Positions 15,039 to 22,255 of a DNA stretch of 23,834 nt are shown here, piece by piece; the stretch's first letter is position 1, and each line of letters begins with the position of its first letter. Below the pieces are notes generated by a model, which saw only the letters and a program-made list of their open reading frames with translations, was not told the DNA's origin and searched no databases. Origin of the DNA: a virus. The position numbers and the translations under genes were made by a program. Where the stretch lies: positions 1 through 23,834 of the IMG/VR virus record IMGVR_UViG_3300010354_000659; one strand, written 5' to 3'.

Positions 15039-16928
15039 TCAGGTTGCGTCGTGCAACTTGATGCGCAGCAGCGCCGCCTGGAGGTCTGCGAGTTTCGCGG
15101 CAGCCTGCGCCATCTCGGCGTCGAACTGTGTCGTGTCAGCGCTGACAGCGACAGGCTCAGGTGCCGCCGTTGCCTCCTCTGGCTGCTCCGTCACAGTGGC
15201 CGCGACGGCCTCTTCGGCAACAGCGGCCTCCGACCTCTCGGACTCTCGTTCCATCTGAGCGACCTTTCGTGCTGACCACGCCTTGCCGGCATCCCCAGAC
15301 CACAGGAGCCACGCCACAAATCCTGGCTTTTCAGCACCCGGCGTATCCCAGCCGGGTGACTTGCTCGCCGACTCGTGACGAGCGAACCACGCATTCATCT
15401 CGCGGACGTGGTCCGCGGTGAGTTCCTCGCGACGGGCGATCTTGTTGGCCCTGGCGACCGTCTCCGGCTTGAGGCCGTCGCCGCTCTTGCCCTCCTCGTG
15501 GAGCCGGAGGCCGCGGCGCGCCGCACTCGCCATGCCAGCGGACGGCCGGAGGCTGACGGCTCGCTCCTCGTCATCCGACTCCATCTCGTCATCGCCCTCT
15601 GGCATCGGCTCATCGGCCTTCGTCAGCATCGAGACAGCGACGGCGACCATGTAGTCCTCCGGCTCGCCGTCGTCATACGGCGTCACGACAGCAAGCGGAG
15701 CGTCCTCGGTGGCCGTCATACCCTGAATCGACCCTGTCAGCATGATGTGCTCGACGCGGCCGACCTTGCCGGCCCACATGACGAAGTCGCCTTCGCTGAG
15801 TTCTCCAGGCTCGGCTCGGCCCTCCAAAGCCTCAATTTTCGTCAGCGTGCTGAACTTGTGGCCGACCATGCGGTCTGTCTCGGCCCAGCCATCTGCCCCT
15901 CGTCGGTACACGCGGATCAGGGCGGCCGGATCGTCGGCTTCGCCGGAAACCGAGAACGAAGAATCAGGCACGTCGATGGTGCCGTCGCGGACGACACGCT
16001 CGATCTTTCCGCGGGCACGGCCGCCGCTGGAGTTCCACGACACAAAGTCTCCGACACGAAGTTCGTTCGGGGCCGCGCGGTTCGCGATTTCTACGGGCTG
16101 CGGTTCAGCCGCCCGCTTCGCCACCCACGCTTCGCCGCTGTCGCCGCCGGCCAGCATCCACTCGACCCACGCTTGCGTGTGCTTCCACCCGATCGATCGC
16201 ACGTCGTGGCACTTTCGGTGCGTCTCGGCGAGGAACTCGACCTCCTCGACCGACAAGACCGACCGTTCGGCGATCCTCTCGGCCACCGCGAGCAGCCGCT
16301 GGTCGACGCCGGCTACCTTGCTGCTGCGAAGGACACGCCGAGCGGCGTTCGCCATCGTCTGATTCGGCCTGAAGGCGTCGCCAAGGGCGAGTTCGATGGC
16401 TCGGCGGCTCACGACGACGCTGGAAGCGCCGTAGGCTGGCCGAACGACTGGCCCGACGTCGTCGAGGAGGCTGATCGATCGGATTTCACGCCTTCTGACG
16501 CCGTTGGCGTCGGTGCTCCACGAGTCTCCGCCGCTCCGCGACACCGCAAAGGCGAAACTGGAGCCTGTGACGTAGCCCTCGGACACCAGGGCGACGACTT
16601 CCTCGGCGGTTTTCGTCTTCGGCGGCGTCATTTCGTACCGCAGGCCGTAGGGGTCGGCCTTGAGACGCAAACTTCCGTTGCTGGACCGCGCCAGAAGCAT
16701 ATTTTTGTCGTGGTTGAACACACCGACGACGTCGGGGTTCGTCTTCAAGACGTCGTCGAAGGCTCTGGGGTGGATGGTCTCGATGAAACCGCCGAGGTCG
16801 TGGCTCGGAGACTGGAAAACGGCCGCGTAGCCGACGATGACGGGCCGCTTTTCGCCGCCGTCCATCTCGCGGTACTCGACTTTCGTGTCTTCCGCCGTGA
16901 TCCGGCGTTCCATTTCGGCGTCAGCCAT
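15039..16928 (-). CDS. HK97-type prohead protease fused to repeated and Tudor-like domains
   Basis: This 629-residue protein is about three times the usual protease length. Residues 18-175 are an HK97 gp4-like serine protease: VIVGYAAVF, GGFIETIHPRAF, FNHD with likely catalytic His73, and TGSSFAF with likely Ser123/124. Residues 192-272 and 466-556 are two copies of one helical domain, each opening with AARRxLR and closing with W.GGDSGEAWVAKR or WSGDAGKAWSARK. Residues 288-366 (LRVGDFVSWNSSGGRARGKI ... IVGHKFSTL-like) resemble the DUF2945/Tudor-like fold. Residues 376-437 may be a second SH3-like barrel. The last 60 residues are helical and may act as scaffold. Its ATG overlaps the portal stop by 8 nt. 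Confidence 0.85.
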   Translation of the reverse strand: MADAEMERRITAEDTKVEYREMDGGEKRPVIVGYAAVFQSPSHDLGGFIETIHPRAFDDVLKTNPDVVGVFNHDKNMLLARSSNGSLRLKADPYGLRYEMTPPKTKTAEEVVALVSEGYVTGSSFAFAVSRSGGDSWSTDANGVRRREIRSISLLDDVGPVVRPAYGASSVVVSRRAIELALGDAFRPNQTMANAARRVLRSSKVAGVDQRLLAVAERIAERSVLSVEEVEFLAETHRKCHDVRSIGWKHTQAWVEWMLAGGDSGEAWVAKRAAEPQPVEIANRAAPNELRVGDFVSWNSSGGRARGKIERVVRDGTIDVPDSSFSVSGEADDPAALIRVYRRGADGWAETDRMVGHKFSTLTKIEALEGRAEPGELSEGDFVMWAGKVGRVEHIMLTGSIQGMTATEDAPLAVVTPYDDGEPEDYMVAVAVSMLTKADEPMPEGDDEMESDDEERAVSLRPSAGMASAARRGLRLHEEGKSGDGLKPETVARANKIARREELTADHVREMNAWFARHESASKSPGWDTPGAEKPGFVAWLLWSGDAGKAWSARKVAQMERESERSEAAVAEEAVAATVTEQPEEATAAPEPVAVSADTTQFDAEMAQAAAKLADLQAALLRIKLHDAT

Positions 16929-18576
16929 CGCTTTCCTCCTCGAAATGCGCCTCGAACCACCGTTCGGTGGCCGTTTCGTAGGGTTTTCCGCTCCTGTGGC
17001 ACTCCAACAGCAGGTCTTTCGACCTCATCAGCCACGTAGCCACGAACGAATCAATGTCTCGGTGAGCAGCCTTTGCTGCGTCGCACAGTTCGGCACGCAG
17101 TCTTTCCTCAACTTGGCCGAACCATTGCGTGATTTTCTCCGGCTTCGACCGCCGCGAGAGGATTCCTTCTGCTTCGACGGCAGCGATACGTCGCAGTGCA
17201 GTGCGAAAGACGACTTCGGCGGGGTCGAGGTCGCGGTTTTCGGCGTCTCCGGCGTCCTCGCCGGCCTCATTTCCCGCTCCTTCTTCCGGTTCTTGAGGCT
17301 GCTCCTCGGCCGGGAGGCTTTCGGGCGTCGCTGCTTGTTGCTGGCCTGTCGGATTCTCAATCGTGAAGGCTTCCAAGAGTTGCATATTGACCTGCACAAA
17401 CCGCTTTTTGCCCAATCCGTCGGGCAGCGGGTTGTATCCGATCTCCGCGCGGTACTCGTCCACGTCGATGGCGCCGTTATTGAACGCCTCGCGGAGGTAC
17501 GTCGAGCGTGCGGCGTAGTCGCCGGCCATGAACGAGTTCATGTCGAAGCCGACGAAGTAGTTCCTGTCGTCGGTCACGAGGTCTCGGCGACACGCCAACT
17601 CCCACCGCCGGCACCACGGCATGAGGCTGAAGGTCTTGTAGTCGATCGCCGCCTGCTCGACCGTGCTATGCCTGACGTTGGACAGGTCGCCGACCATGTG
17701 GGCCGGCACGCGGTAGCATCGAGCCACCTCCTGCAACTGGAAGAGGCGTGTCTCGACCAGGGCGTTGTCGCGGTTGTTGACCGGATCGTTCTTCTTCTTG
17801 AATCCGAACGGCATGACCACGGTTTTGTAGTGGTTGGCTGGGCCGCGATGGGCCTCGTCCCACTGCTGGCGGAACCGCTGGAGAGCCTCCGGCTTGTGGG
17901 GCTGATCGAGTTCGATGTAGGTGCCGGCAATAGCGCCGTTGCCAAAGAACGCCGAGGAGTGCAGTTCGGTGGCGCGGGCGAGGCCGATCGCCTCCCTGGA
18001 GAGCGTCGTCGGCACGTAGCCTCGAACACCGTCTGAACTGAGCCAGCGAAGGTGAAAAATCTCTTCCTGCCGGTACTCTTCAGGCTCTGGGTTCGGGTCG
18101 GCGATCGTGCTCGGCGAGCGGTAGTAGTAGCGGAGTTTGCCGTTTTCGAGCCGCTTTACCTCCATCCGCGATGGATGCAGCGGGATCAGTTCGTCTACGG
18201 CTCCGCGGCGGATGCTGCCCTTGATGTGGGCGTAGGCATTCCCCCACAGAAGCAACCACGACTGCATGAGTTCCTTGAACTCAAAACTCGTCATCCATGA
18301 GTTGGGCTGGTAGGCCAGAATCTCGTGGAGCGGCTGGTCGTCGGCGATTTCCTTGCCGCCGGCCGGCAGTCGCCGGTACAGGTTCGTCGGCATCGCCGCG
18401 ATCGACTCCGACAGGAGCCGGACGCAGGCGAGGACGGCGGAGCACTGCAGCGCCGTCTCCGGCGAGACCGAGACGCCGGCGACGGAGTTGCGGTCCTCCA
18501 TCAACTCCTCGAAGACCCGCGACAGGGACGCGGATCGGAGTTCAGCCATGCCGGTGTAGGGAATTTCGTCCGCCAT
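16921..18576 (-). CDS. Phage portal protein, HK97 family
   Basis: The 551 residues show the HK97 portal pattern: SVSPETALQCSAVLACVRLLSESIA near the start, YQPNSWMTSFEFKELMQSWLLLWGNAYAH, then IPLHPSRMEVKR. Further on come IFHLRWLS, LARATELHSSAFFGNGA, YRVPAHMVGDLSNVRHSTVEQ (the conserved 'P..l.g..~' segment) and YLREAFNNGAIDVDEYRAEIGYNPLP. The dodecameric ring is the DNA gateway of the head and docks terminase. A C-terminal tail of about 150 residues (Gln/Glu-rich, then helical) is longer than in the prototype. The start forms TAATG with the terminase stop, and its end overlaps the protease start. Confidence 0.95.
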   Translation of the reverse strand: MADEIPYTGMAELRSASLSRVFEELMEDRNSVAGVSVSPETALQCSAVLACVRLLSESIAAMPTNLYRRLPAGGKEIADDQPLHEILAYQPNSWMTSFEFKELMQSWLLLWGNAYAHIKGSIRRGAVDELIPLHPSRMEVKRLENGKLRYYYRSPSTIADPNPEPEEYRQEEIFHLRWLSSDGVRGYVPTTLSREAIGLARATELHSSAFFGNGAIAGTYIELDQPHKPEALQRFRQQWDEAHRGPANHYKTVVMPFGFKKKNDPVNNRDNALVETRLFQLQEVARCYRVPAHMVGDLSNVRHSTVEQAAIDYKTFSLMPWCRRWELACRRDLVTDDRNYFVGFDMNSFMAGDYAARSTYLREAFNNGAIDVDEYRAEIGYNPLPDGLGKKRFVQVNMQLLEAFTIENPTGQQQAATPESLPAEEQPQEPEEGAGNEAGEDAGDAENRDLDPAEVVFRTALRRIAAVEAEGILSRRSKPEKITQWFGQVEERLRAELCDAAKAAHRDIDSFVATWLMRSKDLLLECHRSGKPYETATERWFEAHFEEESDG

Positions 18577-20096
18577 TAGAAGACCAGCAGTTGCGGCTCC
18601 TCGTCAGGCCCGCGGGCCTCGCCGGCCGAGATGCCCAAGGCCATGATGAGCGCGACGGCGGCGTCGATGCGGGCGGTGCTTTTGGACTGGCTTTTCGTGG
18701 GCTTGATGTTCCCGGCGTCGTCTGTTTTCACCTGAAGGTTCGACATCTGAAGAACGAGCGCCGGGTTTCCGCCGTGCCTTATCCGCCTGCCAAGAACAAG
18801 CGCCTCGAGCAGTTTCGTGGCGTGGCTCATCGAGGCGTAGCCTTGCCCGTATGGCTTGACGTCTATGCCCTCCGACATCAATTGCGTCGTTATGTGCACT
18901 GCGTTCCATCGATCGATGGCTACGCCGCGAACTGCGTTTCTCTCGCAAAACGCGAGCACGTAGTTCCTGACCACGTCGTAATCCACGACATTTCCATCAC
19001 TGATTGTACAGAAACCATCCTTGGCCCATTGGCGATACGGAGCCTCGTCGCGATCGGCGTTCTCTTCCGGAATGAAAATGTGGGCAAAGGCGTCGAAGGT
19101 CCCGTCAGGGACTCCGTCGTCGTCCGTTCCAGGCCACACGGCGGCAAAAGCGGTCGTATCGCTGGTGCTAGACAGGTCGAGGCCGCAGTAGCACGGCCGG
19201 CTGTCGGCCGGACGGAGAGGCTCGTTGCACGCCTCAAAAAGCCCGGTGCGAAAGAAACGATTCGCTCCGTTGCTGACCCATTGGTTCAGGTAGAGCGTCC
19301 TGAATTTGATCTCTTGGGCCACGCTCTCTCTGGCGAGGGCGGCTTCTCGCTCCATGAACTCCTTCCTGACGGTGATCCCGTAGTTCGGCTGGGCTTTCCG
19401 CCACGTCGCCTCCGAGAACGGGTCGTCGTCGGGGTCGGCCGCGTAGATGCACGGCAGGAACGTCGGGTCGTCGAGCAGACCTTCCTGAATCTTCAGCGCC
19501 CGCTGCCACTCGTCGTAGCAGGGGCCGACGCGGTCCATGCCGGCCGTCGTGATGTAGATGACAAGCGGCTCGTCTCTGGCGCCCATGCCGGACTCTAGGA
19601 CATCGATCAAGTCCCGGTTCTTTTGGACATGGAGTTCGTCGATGATCACGACCGATGGGTTGAAGCCGTGTTTGCCTTTGTGCTCACTGGAGAGAAACTG
19701 GATCGTCGACTTGTTGTGAGGCATGACGATCGACTGCTTGTATATCTTGCACCGCTTGAGCAAGCCGGGGCATGACTCGATGTACCTGGAGCACGCCGTG
19801 AACAGGAGGCTGGCCTGCTTGCGGTCGCCGGCCGCAATGAGAATCTGGCCGCCCTCGGCCCCGAAGAAGCCTTCGTATGCGCCGATCACGGCGCTCAAGG
19901 CGGTCTTTCCCTGCTTTCTCGGCAGAGCCAGCATGGATCGCTGGTACTGCCTGCGGCCGTCTTCGCGCTTCGTATTGAAGAGCCTGTCCAAGTAATCGTC
20001 TTGCCAAGGCTCCGGCACGAAAGGCTGGCCCGAGAACGGCGCCTCGGTGTGCTTTAGAAGCCGAGCGAAGTCGCGTATGTCAACCCGACGCGGCAT
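18576..20096 (-). CDS. Terminase large subunit (HK97/Terminase_1 type)
   Basis: ATG 20096 gives 506 residues (MPRRVDIRDFARLLKHTEAP). The frame extends upstream but would then overlap the small subunit for 71 bases. ATPase: Walker A-like PRKQGKTA at 59-66 and Walker B VVIIDELH at 149-156, with the coupling motif YITTAG at 181-186. Nuclease: CGLDLSSTSDTTAFA (Asp307), VAIDRWNA (Asp395) and a C-terminal ARIDAAVAL Asp, as in RNase H-fold terminases. The enzyme packages DNA through the portal and cuts concatemers. The start overlaps the last 17 bases of the small terminase gene. The sequence is intact and all key residues are present. Confidence 0.95.
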   Translation of the reverse strand: MPRRVDIRDFARLLKHTEAPFSGQPFVPEPWQDDYLDRLFNTKREDGRRQYQRSMLALPRKQGKTALSAVIGAYEGFFGAEGGQILIAAGDRKQASLLFTACSRYIESCPGLLKRCKIYKQSIVMPHNKSTIQFLSSEHKGKHGFNPSVVIIDELHVQKNRDLIDVLESGMGARDEPLVIYITTAGMDRVGPCYDEWQRALKIQEGLLDDPTFLPCIYAADPDDDPFSEATWRKAQPNYGITVRKEFMEREAALARESVAQEIKFRTLYLNQWVSNGANRFFRTGLFEACNEPLRPADSRPCYCGLDLSSTSDTTAFAAVWPGTDDDGVPDGTFDAFAHIFIPEENADRDEAPYRQWAKDGFCTISDGNVVDYDVVRNYVLAFCERNAVRGVAIDRWNAVHITTQLMSEGIDVKPYGQGYASMSHATKLLEALVLGRRIRHGGNPALVLQMSNLQVKTDDAGNIKPTKSQSKSTARIDAAVALIMALGISAGEARGPDEEPQLLVF

Positions 20097-20565
20097 TATC
20101 GAACAGCGCATCCACGGGGTCGGCGACAACCTTGACGGCGCCGTACCCAAGGCGGGTTCGATCTGCCGGCGTTAGCCCCAGAACCGTTTCAAGGTGTCTG
20201 AGTTGCTCGCCAGATTCCTTGGCTTGCGTTGCCATAGCGGACGCTCGAGAGAACCGAATTTCGCCGCTGGCATTCAATACTTCGACGTGCGTTGCGTCAA
20301 CATTCTGCAGTTGCCGCGCTGCGTACTCCCACTGGCAGTACACCACGCAGTATCTGGTCACGACATGTTCGTCCGTCTCGGCGAGGGTGCCCATTTTGGT
20401 CAACCAGTCGACGAGCCTGAGGAAAATTTCTTGCCCTCGAGGCTTGAGCCACGCTGGCGGGCGCATTGGCTCAGACGGCTTTATGCCGAGTTCCTCCCTG
20501 TCGTTGGCTCTTTTTGAGCCAACGATCTGGAGGACGTGCTTCGGCTTCGGCGGCCTTCCCTTCAT
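20080..20565 (-). CDS. Terminase small subunit, P27 family
   Basis: I take ATG 20565 (161 residues, MKGRPPKPKHVLQIVGSKRA), because P27-type small terminases typically begin M+GR+PKP. The following PPAWLKPRGQEIFLRLVDWL, DEHVVTRYCVVYCQWEYAARQL and C-terminal ESGEQLRHLETVLGLTPADRTRL are family hallmarks. The protein recognises the packaging site on phage DNA. The frame stays open to 20814, and ATG 20691 is an alternative start. Neither site has a recognisable ribosome-binding sequence, so a short-leader or leaderless transcript is possible. It opens the late operon, with the repeat array just upstream. Confidence 0.88.
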   Translation of the reverse strand: MKGRPPKPKHVLQIVGSKRANDREELGIKPSEPMRPPAWLKPRGQEIFLRLVDWLTKMGTLAETDEHVVTRYCVVYCQWEYAARQLQNVDATHVEVLNASGEIRFSRASAMATQAKESGEQLRHLETVLGLTPADRTRLGYGAVKVVADPVDALFDNAASG

Positions 20566-20611
20566 GTCGTACAGAATACAAGTCAAGGGATTGCTGGTGC
20601 AAAGGAGTGCG

Positions 20612-20640
20612 TTGACTGGGTCGCTTCCGCTGGATATCGT
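20612..20640 (+). promoter_or_regulatory. Weak sigma70-like promoter element facing the array
   Basis: TTGACT at 20612-20617 (5 of 6 consensus bases), a 17-base spacer and TATCGT at 20635-20640 (4 of 6). A transcript would run antisense to any terminase leader and through the repeat array. It is only a sequence match and could be chance. Confidence 0.25.
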
Positions 20641-20775
20641 TGTCTCCCAAAGCCGCATTTCGCGTGCGATTTCGATGCGTTCGGCAGCCATGACTAAGCG
20701 GCCATTCATAGTCGGCCTGCAAACGGTCCATTTTCGGGCCCGTGCCTGACCCCGTGGCGTGCGGTCTGCCGCCGA

Positions 20776-20812
20776 GGACCCCCCCAGCGGCGGCCCCCCC
20801 TTCGGGGGGTCC
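20776..20812. other. Two competing hairpins built on C and G runs
   Basis: GGACCCCCC (20776-20784) can pair with GGGGGGTCC (20804-20812) as a 9-bp stem. Alternatively CCCCCC (20795-20800) pairs with GGGGGG (20804-20809) across TTC, or as a C(UUCG)G tetraloop. Both use the same G run, so they exclude each other. A further run of seven G begins at 20821. No U-tract follows that would make this a standard terminator. Confidence 0.55.
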
Positions 20813-20836
20813 ATGCTTTTGGGGGGGATCGGCGGC

Positions 20837-21243
20837 CTCGAGGGGCGGCGCCCTGGTCGACGTCGGCGGGCTCGAGCACGGCGCCCAGGTCGACGCCGGC
20901 GGGCTCGAGGGCCGGCGCCCTGGTCGACGCCGGCGGGCTCGAGGGGCGGCGCCCTGGTCGACGTCGGCGGGCTCGAGGGGCGGCGCCCTGGTCGACGTCG
21001 GCGGGCTCGAGGGGCGGCGCCCTGGTCGACGCCGGCGGGCTCGAGGGCCGGCGCCCTGGTCGACGTCGGCGGGCTCGAGGGCCGGCGCCCAGGTCGACGC
21101 CGGCGGGCTCGAGGGCCGGCGCCCTGGTCGACGTCGGCGGGCTCGAGGGCCGGCGCCCTGGTCGACGTCGGCGGGCTCGAGGGCCGGCGCCCTGGTCGAC
21201 GCCGGCGGGCTCGAGGGCCGGCGCCCTGGTCGACGTCGGCGGG
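20837..21243. repeat. 34-bp tandem repeat array 1, twelve units
   Basis: Twelve head-to-tail units start at 20837, 20871, 20904, 20938, 20972, 21006, 21040, 21074, 21108, 21142, 21176 and 21210, each beginning ctcgag. All are 34 bp except the second (33 bp, with cac for ggcc or gggc). Each unit carries the palindromes CTCGAG, GGCGCC and GTCGAC and ends ggcggg. Differences fall at three places: gggc/ggcc, cctgg/ccagg and acgtcgg/acgccgg. There are no spacers, so this is not CRISPR. The period is not a multiple of three, so frames through it are not a protein repeat. Units break off at 21244 (ctcgattgc). The same unit recurs at the right edge. Confidence 0.95.
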
Positions 21244-21319
21244 CTCGATTGCAAAATACCAAGTGTCTCACACAACATACGGGAACGTGCGGCCGGTCCA
21301 CCACAAGATATAGCCCAAC

Positions 21320-21349
21320 TTGACACGACGCCACGTCATGACCGATAGT
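21320..21349 (+). promoter_or_regulatory. Sigma70-like promoter of the ATPase/VWA operon
   Basis: A perfect TTGACA at 21320-21325, an 18-base spacer and GATAGT (4 of 6) at 21344-21349. It lies between the end of the array and the ATPase ribosome site, pointing right. The leader would be about 70 bases. It is the best promoter-like element in the window but is a sequence match only. Confidence 0.45.
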
Positions 21350-21429
21350 CCTCGTGCCGGAACGACGCTCGACGCCGACAGCCGCACAAGCGGCGGGCGA
21401 TCGACGCGACCGGCGAGGAGGTTGTGGTC

Positions 21430-22140
21430 ATGGCGCAGATCGAAACGTGGACGGTCATCGATGCGGTGCTCGCGGTGGACGGTCCACACGCTCTTCTCTA
21501 CGGTCCGCCGGGGACCGGAAAGAGTTTCGCGGGGCAGCGGTCCGGGGACGTGTCGCGTGGCGTCTATAACGTGACGATCACGCCCGACACGCCAGCCGCG
21601 GAACTGCGCGGTCACTACGTGCCGCGCGGCGGAGAGTTTCAGTGGCAGGATGGCCCGATGGTCCGCGCGATGCGGGAGGGTGCGCGGCTCGTGCTCAACG
21701 AAATCGATCACGCCGGCGGCGACGTGTTGTCGCTGTCGCTGGCGTGCCTCGATTCGCGGGAATCGTGCGCCGTCACGCTCCCGACAGGCGAGACGGTTCG
21801 GCCTGCGGCAGGCTTCCGCGTGGTCGCAACCATGAACGGGAAGCCCGACGACCTGCTCCCGGCGCTGCGCGATCGGTTCGGCGTCGCGCTCGAGGTTGAC
21901 GCGCCGCATCCGGCAGCGTTCGACGCGCTGCCGGATGACCTGCAGCCGGCGGCGCGCGGTTCGAGCGTGGCGACCGGGGACGACCGCGTGTCGCTCCGCT
22001 CGTGGCTCGCGTTCGCGGAGTTGCGGCGCGCGGTCGGTCCGGAGATTGCCGCGCAGAGCGTGTTCGGCGCATCGTGGCGCGCGGTGCTCGATTCGCTCGC
22101 GGTCGCGGCGCCGGCGCACGCCGGCCGGCGGTCGCGCTGA
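21430..22140 (+). CDS. MoxR/CobS-like AAA+ ATPase (AAA_5 type)
   Basis: I choose ATG 21430 because AGGAGG lies eight bases upstream, whereas the GTG at 21424 is only two bases from it. The protein has 236 residues: Walker A GPPGTGKS at 25-32, TPAAELRGHYV and FQWQDGPMVRAMREGARLVLNEIDHA at 54-95, sensor-1 ATMNG at 133-137, and arginine-finger LRDRFG at about 146-151. The order and the 'F.w.dGpmvrAm+eG' signature are those of MoxR/CobS-type ATPases, which remodel partner complexes. Asn90 replaces the first acidic Walker B residue, possibly a subfamily trait. The VWA/peptidase gene 115 bases downstream is the natural partner. Composition looks more G+C-rich than the phage genes. Confidence 0.85.
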   Translation: MAQIETWTVIDAVLAVDGPHALLYGPPGTGKSFAGQRSGDVSRGVYNVTITPDTPAAELRGHYVPRGGEFQWQDGPMVRAMREGARLVLNEIDHAGGDVLSLSLACLDSRESCAVTLPTGETVRPAAGFRVVATMNGKPDDLLPALRDRFGVALEVDAPHPAAFDALPDDLQPAARGSSVATGDDRVSLRSWLAFAELRRAVGPEIAAQSVFGASWRAVLDSLAVAAPAHAGRRSR

Positions 22141-22161
22141 CGCGCTGACGATCCGCCGCAC

Positions 22162-22188
22162 CCCCCCGCGCGCCCGCGGCGCGGGGGG
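22162..22188. other. Strong GC hairpin between ATPase and VWA genes
   Basis: CCCCCCGCGC (22162-22171) and GCGCGGGGGG (22179-22188) form a perfect 10-bp stem with a 7-base loop, 21 bases after the ATPase stop. No U-tract follows, so full termination is unlikely. It may protect the upstream mRNA from decay or set the ratio of the two proteins. Confidence 0.6.
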
Positions 22189-22255
22189 CGACGGCGCATC
22201 GTGGCGCGTGCCGCGGCGCGGTTCTAGTTCGGTGACACGACGAGGAGGGTGGAGT

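Larger units (their letters stand above)
20566..20836. other. Upstream region of the late operon, no supported gene
   Basis: This 271-base stretch lies between the small terminase start and the repeat array. The minus-strand frame is open throughout but shows no protein-like sequence before the terminase start. It carries a sigma70-like element facing right (20612-20640) and long C and G runs (20779-20827). A late promoter or packaging site might be expected here, but I cannot point to a convincing one. Confidence 0.5.

Noticed and set aside
12981-15275. 764-codon plus-strand frame opposite the capsid gene (similarly 8211-9536, 15375-17039 and 5586-6431)
   Set aside because: These are antisense shadows of strongly supported minus-strand genes in G+C-rich DNA. 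The translations are Arg/His/Asp/Val-rich with no recognisable domains.
20837-21243. CRISPR array
   Set aside because: Units are contiguous with no unique spacers, and no cas genes are present.
20742-21323. Long open frames on both strands through the 34-bp array, giving Arg/Gly/Pro- or Ala-rich repeat proteins
   Set aside because: The unit is 34 bp, not a multiple of three, and lacks stops in all frames because of its composition. Frames have no ribosome sites and no protein-like ends.
21320-21574. 84-codon frame before and into the ATPase gene
   Set aside because: Arg/Ser-rich translation, overlaps the promoter and the ATPase start, no ribosome site.
21896-22255. Upstream extension of the VWA frame inside the ATPase gene
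   Set aside because: It overlaps the ATPase C-terminus and is Arg-rich. The ATG at 22256 has an AGGAGG site and begins a plausible protein.
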